Positions 19,251 to 26,982 of a stretch of DNA of 64,000 nucleotides are shown here, one piece after another (position 1 is the first letter of the stretch; every line of letters begins with the position of its first letter). The DNA is taken from positions 29,993 through 93,992 of the forward strand of contig NZ_PGVG01000029.1 of assembly GCF_002795245.1 (NCBI RefSeq), read 5' to 3'. The stretch is from Bradyrhizobium forestalis (lineage in GTDB: Bacteria; Pseudomonadota; Alphaproteobacteria; Rhizobiales; Xanthobacteraceae). The notes under the pieces are model-generated. The model was given only the letters and a program-made list of their open reading frames with translations, had not been told where the DNA came from and ran no database searches. The translations under genes were made by a program, and so were the position numbers.

Positions 19251-19721
19251 TTAGCCGCCGCCTTGGTGGAGAACCCTGGTGAAGTGCTTCCTGATCGGCT
19301 CACCCGTTTCCGTCGCGAGCTTCTGGGCAAGCGCCCACAATTCCTTGTTCTGGTCGGAGGCGGTGTCGAACGCCTTGCGCGCTTGCGCCGCCGATAAGGT
19401 ATAGACGTCGGTCGCTGACTTGCTGCCGAACAGATGGACGAAGAAATCGAGCGCAGAAGCGACATTGGCGTTTGAGATTTCGAACACCTTGAGCCCGTAG
19501 TCGGTCGTGCATCTCGCATTGCTCGAATAGGTCTCGCGCAGGGCCTCCGTCATCTCTTCCGATGCGGCCTTGATCTTCTCGCAACCTTCCCGTGCGCGGG
19601 CGAGGCCTCGCTCGGTAAGCTCGCGCCCCACGCCAGGCAAGGCAACCTTCGAGAAATCCAACCATGGCATCCCGAAAACATTCGTTCCGTTCGGCGTCAA
19701 TTTCATTTCGCTTTCACTCAC
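19251..19721 (-). CDS. Phasin family protein
   Basis: A 156-residue helical protein with the phasin pattern: an N-terminal segment containing PWLDFSKVALPG, followed by amphipathic helices (RAREGCEKIKAASEEMTEALRET, ASALDFFVHLFGSKSATDVYTLSAAQARKAFD). Phasins coat polyhydroxyalkanoate granules and influence their size; the cytoplasmic granule surface is the expected location. No PHA synthase gene is nearby. Length fits the family. An alternative is a general stress or nucleoid-associated phasin-like protein. Confidence 0.85.
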   Translation of the reverse strand: MSESEMKLTPNGTNVFGMPWLDFSKVALPGVGRELTERGLARAREGCEKIKAASEEMTEALRETYSSNARCTTDYGLKVFEISNANVASALDFFVHLFGSKSATDVYTLSAAQARKAFDTASDQNKELWALAQKLATETGEPIRKHFTRVLHQGGG

Positions 19722-20372
19722 GCAACATTCCCTTTCTCAAGCGAAAGCATTCCTCGCGACGCTCGCTTGCGTCACGAGAGCTCACGCTCTGTGTTCGATC
19801 AGATTTTGGATGAGCCGTGATTTAGCCCCGACCCAATACGACTTTGTTAAAGAGAAGCGGGAATGTCGGTTCGGTTTGCGACTCTCGCCCAAACTTTTTT
19901 TAAGATTGTCAATACAAACGAACGTATATGTGAGGAGTGTGCATAACAGGGATATCCCAAGGGCTTGGGAAGTTCCTTCCTCAGCATTCGCATTGCAAAG
20001 GAGGCCTGGTTGGGATGCGCTACGTTCGAGCAAGAACGGACATCACGCAACGTGCCGTTGAGCGCAGTCCCGACTTCGCATCACCGATCCCTTTGACCGC
20101 TGCAGACGCGGTGGTCGATGTCAGCTTCTGGCCCTGGCTGTGTAAAAAGTTTGCACACAACCAAGACCCTAAGCGGACATCCGCTCCGATGGGCGGTCGC
20201 TTGGCTGTAGCACAATGGAGAGCGTCAACGTGCGGTCGGTCAGGATCATGGACGCGCTGCTCACGGTCTGATCCCTCAGATGAGGTTGAGCACTCGTGGC
20301 TCGCGAGTTCATTGGCCAGCAGCCCGAACCCGCGCCGCCTGGCGGCCGCCCTGTCAAGACCAGTCTTCGCAA
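19722..20372. other. 650-base gap without a supported gene
   Basis: Several open frames cross this stretch, but none has a ribosome site, a domain or consistent codon use. The GC content is lower than average in 19790-19960. It probably holds the promoter of the phasin gene at its left side; nothing else could be identified. Confidence 0.5.
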
Positions 20373-21026
20373 CTATGCGAATTCCAGCACATCAGCCACC
20401 GGACGGCGCGGCTTCTGAGGCGCGTTTCCCGAACGCACCGCTCCCACGGATAACAGCATGACCGGCACTTCGTCCGCGGCCAGTGCGAACTCGCGGGCCA
20501 CTGCTTCGGCATCGAAACCGATCATCGGAGTCGAACCCAGGCCCAACGAGACGGCCGCGTAGATCATCGCCGCCGCGCCGAAGGTGCCGGAGCGGACCGC
20601 CTCATCGCGCTGGCGCTGCGGATACGCCATATAAAGGTCGCGCGCGGGGATTTCCCAATCCGGCACCATCTTTGCCGGCATGATGCCCGCTTCCACCAGC
20701 GGTGCCAGGCGCGCCGGTATTACGCTGGAATCGGCCAACTGGCCGCAGACGATGAAGGTAACGGCTGCTTCGGTGATCGCCGGCTGATGCCAGGCGATCG
20801 GATGCAGCCGAGCCTTGGCTTCGGCCGTGCGTACGGCGATGAAGCGCCAGTTCTGCAAGTGGAAGGATGTCGGCGCCGTGGTGCCGATTCGCACCAGCTC
20901 GCCAATTTGGTCGTCGCTCAAGGTCGCAGCAGCGTCGTAGTACTTGGCAGCGCTGCGGCTCAGGATGCATTCGATGACGGCGTTGGTCATCGTGATTCCG
21001 TCGGTCGAGGTGATTCCGTCGGTCAT
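20373..21026 (-). CDS. Nitroreductase family protein
   Basis: A flavoprotein of about 217 residues. Near the start it has ILSRSAAKYYD (the conserved RRSxRxYxD-like FMN motif with variation), then TTAPTSFHLQNWRFIAV, which contacts FMN, and a C-terminal PMIGFDAEAVAREFAL. Such enzymes reduce nitro or quinone compounds using NAD(P)H. The N-terminus is ambiguous: an 18-base tandem repeat creates successive ATG codons, at 21026 and 20990, each after a GGAAT sequence. It lies next to a quinone-oxidoreductase gene on the same strand, which suggests a common detoxification theme. Confidence 0.85.
   Translation of the reverse strand: MTDGITSTDGITMTNAVIECILSRSAAKYYDAAATLSDDQIGELVRIGTTAPTSFHLQNWRFIAVRTAEAKARLHPIAWHQPAITEAAVTFIVCGQLADSSVIPARLAPLVEAGIMPAKMVPDWEIPARDLYMAYPQRQRDEAVRSGTFGAAAMIYAAVSLGLGSTPMIGFDAEAVAREFALAADEVPVMLLSVGAVRSGNAPQKPRRPVADVLEFA
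20992..21024. repeat. 18-base tandem repeat in the 5' end of the nitroreductase gene
   Basis: GTGATTCCGTCGGTC occurs at 20992-21006 and again at 21010-21024. On the coding strand each unit gives a GGAAT ribosome-like sequence; together with the flanking ATGs they offer alternative starts. Confidence 0.8.
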
Positions 21027-21123
21027 GGGGATTCCTGTGGGAAGGGATAGTTGAAGTAGAGGCATGTTTTCGCCGAATGCGGCGCGCGCCGGCCGGTCGC
21101 GTGCGTCAACGGGTTTGCGTCGC

Positions 21124-22041
21124 TCAGGCGCTAACGCGGATGATCGTCTTCCCCTTGCGTCGCTTGGTCGGGTTTAAGGCGGCGATGGCATCGTCGAGGG
21201 TCGAGACGTTATCGATGTTCGTTCGCAGTCGTCCGTCCCGCACCCGCTGGACGATCTCACTCAGTTGGGCACGATCGGGCTCGACGACGAAGTCGACCGC
21301 GAGGCCGCCGTCGAGCCGCGCCTCGACCGGCCCGACGATGGACACCAACGTTCCTCCGGCTCGAACAAGACGTGCGGACCGCTTCCCAATGTCGCCGCCG
21401 ATGCCATCGAAAACCAGATCGACTCTGCCGACGCCTTCCAGGGCGTCGTTGTCGAGGTCGACGAACTCCTTCGCACCGAAGTCGAGCACCGTCTGACGGT
21501 CGGCGGCGCGTCCGGTGCCGATGACGTGGGCGCTGAACTCTCGTGCGAGCTGCGTCACCATCGAACCGACTGCGCCGGCCGCGCCGTGCACGAGTACGCT
21601 CTGCCCCGCCTGAAGGCGACCATGCTGGAACAGTCCCTGCCAGGCGGTGAGGCCCGAGATCGGCAGGCTCGCACCCACCGTGAAGTCGACGTCGCCCGGG
21701 AGCGGCGCAAGGTTGCGGGCCTCCATGGTTACATACTCCGCCAGGGAGCCGTCGCGATACCAGTCGGCGAGGCCGAACACTCGCTGTCCCACCGACAGCC
21801 CTGTCGTGCCGTAGCCGAGAGCGGTGACCACTCCGGCAAGCTCATGGCCGGGGATCGATGGTGTCCGGTCACGGTCGAGGCGATCGGTCCAGGTCGAGGG
21901 CCACGACAGCTCAGTCGGGACGAATCCCGACGCATGAACCCGAACGATGACGTCGTTTATCGCTGCCCGCGGCTCTGGCCGCTCCACCAGCTTCATCCCG
22001 GCGGTTCCTGCCGCCCGGTCCGTCACAACAATTGCCTTCAT
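21124..22041 (-). CDS. NADP-dependent oxidoreductase of the zinc-independent MDR superfamily
   Basis: A 305-residue medium-chain reductase resembling quinone oxidoreductase and zeta-crystallin. The N-terminal GroES-like domain lacks the zinc-binding Cys of alcohol dehydrogenases, and the Rossmann part contains VLVHGAAGAVGSMVTQLA. A GAGGAGAA ribosome site precedes the ATG at 22041; an in-frame upstream start at 22074 is not needed. Expected reaction: NADPH-dependent reduction of a quinone or activated alkene. It is divergent from a MocR-type regulator at 22185, which probably controls it. Confidence 0.88.
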   Translation of the reverse strand: MKAIVVTDRAAGTAGMKLVERPEPRAAINDVIVRVHASGFVPTELSWPSTWTDRLDRDRTPSIPGHELAGVVTALGYGTTGLSVGQRVFGLADWYRDGSLAEYVTMEARNLAPLPGDVDFTVGASLPISGLTAWQGLFQHGRLQAGQSVLVHGAAGAVGSMVTQLAREFSAHVIGTGRAADRQTVLDFGAKEFVDLDNDALEGVGRVDLVFDGIGGDIGKRSARLVRAGGTLVSIVGPVEARLDGGLAVDFVVEPDRAQLSEIVQRVRDGRLRTNIDNVSTLDDAIAALNPTKRRKGKTIIRVSA

Positions 22042-22147
22042 GATAATTTTCTCCTCGGCCGACCCGGCTCCCACTCAAGCTGAGGGATAGAGATCGCTCT
22101 GGTCGCTGGTGTCACCCAATAGATGCCTTCCGCCTGGTCATAAAACA

Positions 22148-22177
22148 GTACCAAGATTGATGATTTCGGCTGTACCA
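22148..22177. promoter_or_regulatory. Possible MocR direct-repeat operator
   Basis: GTACCA occurs at 22148-22153 and 22172-22177, 24 bases apart (about two helix turns), in the gap between the divergent oxidoreductase and MocR genes. MocR/PdxR/GabR regulators typically bind such direct repeats. The match is short, so the call is tentative. Confidence 0.35.
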
Positions 22178-22184
22178 TCGCGCG

Positions 22185-23588
22185 ATGGCTGTCCTCCCCA
22201 TCCGACTCGATCGTGCGAGAACGACTCCGCTGGCTGCCCAGATTTATTCGGCGATCCGCGAAGGCATCGAGGACGGACGGCTCGCCTCTGGCGCGCGGTT
22301 GCCCTCTTGGCAGGATCTGGCCGCTCAACTCGGCGTCTCCCGCGGCACCGTGCGTGTGGCTTACGAGCGTCTCATCGCGGAGCAATTCGCGATCGGTCTC
22401 GGGCCGGCAGGAACGCGCGTGGCCGAGCGGCCGTCCCGATCCCCAATGGCCGACTGGTCGCCTGACGCTGCGCCTCTCCCAGACCTCTTCTACGAGTTCG
22501 GAAACGCGCCGCTGGTTTTTCAGATGGGCGTACCCGCTCAAGATGCCTTCCCGTTCAAGCTGTGGTCGCGCATCCTCACTCGTGAGACCAGGCGCGCCGC
22601 GGCAGCGCCGGTGACGTATCCAGATCCGCGCGGCGATCCGGAGCTGCGAAAGGAGGTCGCGGCTTATTTGGGGCTGGCTCGCGGCATCAGGTGCAATCCC
22701 TCTCAGGTCCTCATAACGGGTGGATTCTCCGGTGCGCTCGGTCTGGCGATCCGAGGACTTCAACTTGGAAGCATGGGAGCTTGGATCGAGGATCCAGGCT
22801 TCCCACTTACTCGCACCGCACTCGGCCTGGCCGGCATGGCTGTGACGGCTGTCCCAGTCGATGCAGAGGGATTAAATGTTGCCGCTGGTATCCAGACCGC
22901 TGCCGGAGCGAAATTGGCAGTTGTGACACCGGGCCAACAGGCGCCGCTCGGGATGACGATGTCGCTGTCACGGCGTCTTGCACTGCTCGACTGGGCTCGG
23001 CGAAGCGACGCCTGGATCATCGAGGACGATTACCTGAGCGAACTGCAACTGAAAGGACGGGCGGCTCCCGCCCTTGCATCTCTCGATCATGGAGGACGGG
23101 TGCTCCACATAGGCAGCTTCAGCAAGACCATTAGCCCTTCGCTGCGCCTGGGTTTCATGATCGTGCCGCCGGAACTGAGTCGTCGGTTCGCTGAGCTGGC
23201 TGCTTCCCTGGCGCCGGCGCCGGCTGCGGGCATGCAGCTCGCTGTGGCGGAATTCCTGAGGGAGGGTCACTATCTTCGCCATTTGCGCCGAATGAAGCGG
23301 CTTTATGCCGCCCGACGAGAGACCTTGCTTCGTTACTTGGGAGAAATGGCGCCAGACTCGATAAAAGTGCGGGCGACCGCCGGTCTTGCGGTGGTTATCT
23401 CCCTCCCCAAATCCGCGTCAGACGTAGATATCGCTTCACGTGCGCGAGAGTTTGGCCTCGCGCCGCGTCCGATGTCGGTGTGGTGCATGCAAGCTCCCCG
23501 GCAGCAGGGACTATTGCTCTGCGTGACCAATCTCAACGAAAGGCGATTGCCGGCGGACTGTCGCAGGCTGTTGGAATTGGCGCGATAG
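22185..23588 (+). CDS. MocR/PdxR-type regulator (GntR HTH fused to aminotransferase domain)
   Basis: A 467-residue protein with a GntR winged helix (about 10-75, LAAQLGVSRGTVRVAYERLIAEQF) and a class I aminotransferase-like domain. The PLP-binding Lys lies in IGSFSKTISPSLRLGF (near residue 313), and the substrate-side Asp and Tyr contexts appear in WIIEDDYLSEL. MocR proteins sense PLP or amino compounds; this one is divergent from a quinone-oxidoreductase-like gene and is likely its regulator. No aminotransferase partner gene is adjacent, so the domain is regulatory. The start at 22185 follows the operator-like repeat directly. Confidence 0.9.
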   Translation: MAVLPIRLDRARTTPLAAQIYSAIREGIEDGRLASGARLPSWQDLAAQLGVSRGTVRVAYERLIAEQFAIGLGPAGTRVAERPSRSPMADWSPDAAPLPDLFYEFGNAPLVFQMGVPAQDAFPFKLWSRILTRETRRAAAAPVTYPDPRGDPELRKEVAAYLGLARGIRCNPSQVLITGGFSGALGLAIRGLQLGSMGAWIEDPGFPLTRTALGLAGMAVTAVPVDAEGLNVAAGIQTAAGAKLAVVTPGQQAPLGMTMSLSRRLALLDWARRSDAWIIEDDYLSELQLKGRAAPALASLDHGGRVLHIGSFSKTISPSLRLGFMIVPPELSRRFAELAASLAPAPAAGMQLAVAEFLREGHYLRHLRRMKRLYAARRETLLRYLGEMAPDSIKVRATAGLAVVISLPKSASDVDIASRAREFGLAPRPMSVWCMQAPRQQGLLLCVTNLNERRLPADCRRLLELAR

Positions 23589-23628
23589 CGCTCACCGAAG
23601 TAACGCGGCTACGCATTGCCGGATCGTT

Positions 23629-23961
23629 TCAATGCTGCTTGGCCCGTTGCTGACCTCGCGCGCCTCGTCTTCCACCGAGGCCTAGAGGCCCGTTTCGGAG
23701 GACCCGCCAAAGGGCCGACACAAATTTCCAGAGTGGCCGGGATGGCGCATCGTCCCGGCCATCCGGCGGGGTCGACGGTGCGTCGGCGTCCAATTCGGTC
23801 AGCCGCTCCACCATGCCTTCCAGCCGCGATGGTAGCGGGGTGAGATCGTCCGCAAGGGTCCCGCGAAGCTGCTGACCGATCTCGTCGCAGATTGCCCGGC
23901 GATACCCCGGCGCTATATCGGGGGGTGAACCATGGGCGCGGGTTGGTGGGCTGTCCGCCAT
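23629..23961 (-). CDS. Possible NepR-like anti-sigma factor
   Basis: A 110-residue protein. The middle (about residues 24-58) contains DEIGQQLRGTLADDL, then PLPSRLEGMVERLTELD, which matches the NepR pattern IGQQLR...P-x-R-x...L-x-x-LD of the general-stress anti-sigma factors in Alphaproteobacteria. The usual partners, PhyR and an EcfG sigma factor, are not in this window. A basic C-terminus (GGRRGARGQQRAKQH) is extra. No good ribosome site is seen, so it may be an inactive or lineage-specific copy. A divergent short hypothetical gene begins 212 bases away. Confidence 0.45.
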   Translation of the reverse strand: MADSPPTRAHGSPPDIAPGYRRAICDEIGQQLRGTLADDLTPLPSRLEGMVERLTELDADAPSTPPDGRDDAPSRPLWKFVSALWRVLRNGPLGLGGRRGARGQQRAKQH

Positions 23962-24017
23962 GGCTGCGACCGTTCTGGATGTGCACGCAGCTTTCCTCCG
24001 CCTTTAACGCGCAAGGG

Positions 24018-24053
24018 CCTTGGGTTGTGCCTTGGGTTGTGCCTTGGGTTGCT
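24018..24053. repeat. Three-copy 12-base tandem repeat
   Basis: CCTTGGGTTGTG is present twice in tandem (24018-24029, 24030-24041) and a third unit, CCTTGGGTTGCT, follows to 24053. It lies in the gap between the NepR-like gene and the gene at 24173 and is a candidate variable-number site. Confidence 0.85.
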
Positions 24054-24172
24054 CCGACGAGGCTGTTCTTTTTGCTGCCCGGCGGGCGGCCAAGCGCACC
24101 TGATTTCTGCGGCCCGACCGAGTTCCCGTGGTATCCTATCACTTGGTACTTCGTGGGCTTAGGAGGCAAGAA

Positions 24173-24400
24173 ATGTCTACCTTCCTACGTTTGCAAACCG
24201 CCGATTTGGACCCGGAAATGGTCGGCCGCATCACGGCAGCCTACAAGCGCGCGCTCCATACGCTTTGCATCGAGGATCGCGACGACCACGACCCGCTTGC
24301 GGACGTCGTTGCGAGAAAGGTCATCGAGATTGCACAATCCGATATCCATGATCCGGCGGAAATCGCAGCTTTGGCGATCAAGGAAATCGACATGCGATAG
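24173..24400 (+). CDS. Small conserved-looking hypothetical protein
   Basis: A 75-residue helical acidic protein (STFLRLQTADLDPEMVGR, then LHTLCIEDRDDHDPLADVVARKVIEIA). The ATG at 24173 has an excellent AGGAGG ribosome site. It ends with IAALAIKEIDMR and is probably a single-domain helical protein. No family recognised. The 325 bases that follow (24401-24725) contain nothing that can be supported as a gene. Confidence 0.65.
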   Translation: MSTFLRLQTADLDPEMVGRITAAYKRALHTLCIEDRDDHDPLADVVARKVIEIAQSDIHDPAEIAALAIKEIDMR

Positions 24401-24725
24401 GTCTCATTGCCTGACGCGCTCGGACCTGAAACATTCCGGGCTTCGCGAGGTGGCCTATTGAGCTTCGGGGCTGCGCAATGTGCGAGGCGCCATGGCCCCT
24501 CCTGTGTTGCCCGCCGGCGCAATCGTGGCCGTGACCTTCTTGGTCGAGATCGGCTCTCCTGGAACGGCGCCGGTTCAGTTCTGGTTGCCTCTTTTTCCCC
24601 ATGAAGAGTATAGCATCGGCCACCTCTCAACGTTCTGAATTGGAGAACCTGTGGCGCGTTCTTGTCGTTGTACTGTACACGACCCGCGCGGGACGCGAGG
24701 TGGTTAGGAACCTGAGCCAAATGCC

Positions 24726-24959
24726 ATGAAGGACCTCAGGGAAAGGTTAGAGAAGCTCCGCGCCGATGCTGCAGATCTCGCCCTCATGAGCAGACGGGCG
24801 AGTGACGCGGGAAAGCGAGACCTGTTCGGACGCTTGGCGGAGGAACTCGCGATTGAAGCTCTTGAGCTCGAACTAGTGATCAAGCAGCAGAGCGCGAGTT
24901 CAGACGCCAATGGGCCGGACAAGGTGGTGCCCCTTAGAACCCGGTCCAAGCGAGAGTGA
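24726..24959 (+). CDS. Small coiled-coil hypothetical protein
   Basis: A 77-residue charged helical protein (KDLRERLEKLRADAADLALMSRRASDAGKRDLFGRLAEELAIEA, described in two stretches), rich in Leu, Glu, Arg and Lys, and ending in RTRSKRE. It is likely a short coiled coil with a disordered tail. It has the codon character of the chromosome. Function unknown. Confidence 0.6.
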   Translation: MKDLRERLEKLRADAADLALMSRRASDAGKRDLFGRLAEELAIEALELELVIKQQSASSDANGPDKVVPLRTRSKRE

Positions 24960-25206
24960 CGCCTCTGCGAACTGCGCCGCGCCGTGGGACGGCGCTCACG
25001 CCCCGGACACTTCGGCCGCACCTTCGCGCCGCGCCTGGCGCAGTCTCCGCCGAATTAACTTTCGGCTAGAGCAATATACGATTCACATATGTAGATGCCG
25101 GAACAGCGTCGGCGGATTTCAGTCGCGACTGCATCATTTTCCCGATTGGTCCAATGGCGGGCCATGATCCAGGCTCGTTCAAGGGCTTGGTTGGGGGTTA
25201 CACGAC

Positions 25207-25425
25207 ATGCGTGAACATCATGGTCTAGCGGTTGACGCCGCTGCGCTGCTGCATGAGCGCCTGGAGCAGCTCACGTCTCTGTTGTCCGAACTGGAACGTC
25301 TTCGCGCCCGCGTGCTCGAGGCGGAGCGGAGCGCACTGATCGCCGCCGAAACCGCCCCGCCCCATCCGCGAGCACCATCTCGGCATCCGCTTTTTCCAGC
25401 TTCTCAGGCCCGCGCTTCCGTTTGA
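25207..25425 (+). CDS. Possible small coiled-coil protein
   Basis: A 72-residue frame whose N-terminal half is helical and leucine-rich (ALLHERLEQLTSLLSELERL, then RARVLEAERSALI), while the second half is Pro-rich and unlike protein. It could be a decayed gene. The spacing and the ATG at 25207 are plausible, but the ribosome site is poor. Region 25426-25730 otherwise holds only the Rrf2 relic and a FixK-like half-conserved box. Confidence 0.35.
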   Translation: MREHHGLAVDAAALLHERLEQLTSLLSELERLRARVLEAERSALIAAETAPPHPRAPSRHPLFPASQARASV

Positions 25426-25547
25426 AGTTGCCCCACGCCACTTTGAACCGTTCCTTGGCCTTCCTTGGCCCCGTCGAGGCTTTGGCATCGGCGGACGATG
25501 CCCGATCTGGGATCGTCACGGTGATGAGCCGTATCCAAATCGCGGGG

Positions 25548-25617
25548 TGTTCCGGCGCGTCGTGGCGGGCCTGCGCGAGCTTGGTTACGTCCGCTCCGAC
25601 GGTCTTCCGTCAACCCT
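25548..25617 (+). pseudogene. Relic fragment of an Rrf2-family regulator gene
   Basis: Bases 25563-25599 are identical over 37 positions to 26630-26666 in the intact Rrf2 gene, and the surrounding frame reads GVFRRVVAGLRELGYVRSD, matching the helix-turn-helix of that protein. The frame opens only for about 20 codons and has no start. It is a partial duplication left about 1 kb upstream of the intact copy. Confidence 0.75.
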
Positions 25618-25662
25618 GCGCGTGGCAATTCCTACAGGCAAGCACGTAGGGTTGAGCTGAAT

Positions 25663-25676
25663 TTGCGCTCGATCAA
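25663..25676. promoter_or_regulatory. FixK/FNR-like half-conserved box
   Basis: TTGC-GCTCGA-TCAA resembles TTGA-N6-TCAA, with one change in the left half. It lies 55 bases upstream of the CRP/FNR regulator gene start at 25731. Autoregulation or control by another FixK is possible but weakly supported. Confidence 0.35.
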
Positions 25677-25730
25677 ACCGGCGTGGCCCTCCGTCTACTT
25701 AACTTGCGTCAAGTGATCAGGGAGGCGGCT

Positions 25731-26387
25731 ATGCTGGTGAATATCAACACGCATCGACGGCCCGTCGACGGACACCTCGCCGCTCTTGCTGGTGAGCGGG
25801 TGCTTTGCAGTGAACATAGATATCGCAGAGGGACCGAGATTTTCGGTGAGGACGAAGACGCTGAATACGTCTATCAGATCACCGCGGGAGCAGTCCGGAC
25901 CCACAAGCTGCTCGCAGACGGCCGTCGCCAGATCAATGCGTTTCATCTGCCGGGCGACATGTTCGGATTCGAGAATGGCAGCAGTCACCGCTTTACAGCC
26001 GAAGCCATCATCGAAACCAGCGTTCGTATCATGAGACGAGGCAGCATCATCGAGGCAACCGAGAGCCGGACGGGCGGCACAAGGAGCCTTCTGAGACTGG
26101 TCACGCAGAACCTCCAGCACGCCGAAGACCATATGCTCCTGCTGGGACGAAAGACTGCGTTGGAAAGAGTTGCCACGTTCCTCGTTGAAATGGACGCGCG
26201 GCTGGGACAGCCTCAACTCATGGCCCTCCCCATGAGCCGTCGCGACATTGCGGATTATCTCGGGCTTACGTTGGAGACTGTTTCGCGCGCTTTATCGACG
26301 CTTCGCGATCAAAACTTGCTTCGGTTCGAGGGGACGACACAAAGACGGATCGAACTGCTCCGGCGTAAAGAACTTGCACAACTATAG
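25731..26387 (+). CDS. CRP/FNR-family regulator (FixK-like)
   Basis: A 218-residue regulator with an N-terminal cyclic-nucleotide-binding fold (about 40-130, ITAGAVRTHKLLADGRRQI, HLPGDMFGFENG) and a C-terminal helix-turn-helix containing MSRRDIADYLGLTLETVSRALSTL (about 165-190), nearly the FixK/FnrN recognition helix. N-terminal Fe-S cysteines of FNR are absent, as in FixK proteins, so direct oxygen sensing by a cluster is unlikely. The start at 25731 follows an AGGGAGGC ribosome site; a longer frame begins at 25683. It probably binds TTGA-N6-TCAA sites. The following Rrf2 gene is 112 bases away and has its own operator. Confidence 0.9.
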   Translation: MLVNINTHRRPVDGHLAALAGERVLCSEHRYRRGTEIFGEDEDAEYVYQITAGAVRTHKLLADGRRQINAFHLPGDMFGFENGSSHRFTAEAIIETSVRIMRRGSIIEATESRTGGTRSLLRLVTQNLQHAEDHMLLLGRKTALERVATFLVEMDARLGQPQLMALPMSRRDIADYLGLTLETVSRALSTLRDQNLLRFEGTTQRRIELLRRKELAQL

Positions 26388-26480
26388 GTGAGAATATGGT
26401 GTCGGGATGACTGCTCCGGCACAGATTCACCGCCATGCGCGCGATCGACGCGCTCAGGCCGGTTGACCTTTTCGCCAGAT

Positions 26481-26501
26481 ATGTAACATACAAAGTTACA
26501 T
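26481..26501. promoter_or_regulatory. Operator palindrome overlapping the Rrf2 gene start
   Basis: ATGTAAC-ATACAAA-GTTACAT is a perfect 7-7-7 inverted repeat ending inside the ATG of the Rrf2 gene (26500). Rrf2 regulators bind such repeats, so this is the likely autoregulatory site of the Rrf2-methyltransferase operon. Confidence 0.7.
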
Positions 26502-26958
26502 GAAACGCGATTCCCGACTTTCCGGCGTGCTGCACATTCTGCTGCACATGGCGCAGCAGCCAGGGCCGTTCACGTCCGAGACGCTGGCCAAAGCCATGGA
26601 CACCAACCCGGTGGTGATCCGGCGCATCATGGCGGGCCTGCGCGAGCTTGGTTACGTCCGCTCCGAGAAGGGGCATGGCGGCGGCTGGACGCTCGCATGC
26701 GACTTGTCGAAGGTGACGCTGCGCCACGTCTACGTCGCGCTCGGCAGTCCCGCGCTGCTCGCCATGGGCAACCGGACCGAGGCGCCGGGCTGCCTCGTCG
26801 AGCAGGCGGTGAATGCCGCGCTCGACCAGGCCTTTCACGATGCGGAGGCGGTGCTGCTGTCGCGCCTCGGTGAGGTGACGTTGAAAATGCTGGGCGACGA
26901 TCTTCGCGAGCGGCTCGGCTCCCGCAAGCTTCAAGGCATGCGCGCACATGGCGCGTGA
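26500..26958 (+). CDS. Rrf2-family transcriptional regulator
   Basis: A 152-residue regulator. The helix-turn-helix is TSETLAKAMDTNPVVIRRIMAGL, with the wing LGYVRSEKGHGGGWTLACDL. Only two Cys are present (near residues 67 and 98), far fewer than the three clustered Cys of IscR or NsrR, so it probably does not bind an Fe-S cluster and senses a different signal, as in the YwnA-like branch. Its own operator overlaps the start codon. The methyltransferase gene starts 24 bases after its stop, which makes a two-gene operon. Confidence 0.88.
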   Translation: MKRDSRLSGVLHILLHMAQQPGPFTSETLAKAMDTNPVVIRRIMAGLRELGYVRSEKGHGGGWTLACDLSKVTLRHVYVALGSPALLAMGNRTEAPGCLVEQAVNAALDQAFHDAEAVLLSRLGEVTLKMLGDDLRERLGSRKLQGMRAHGA

Positions 26959-26982
26959 TGCCGCTTCAGCAAGGACGATGTC

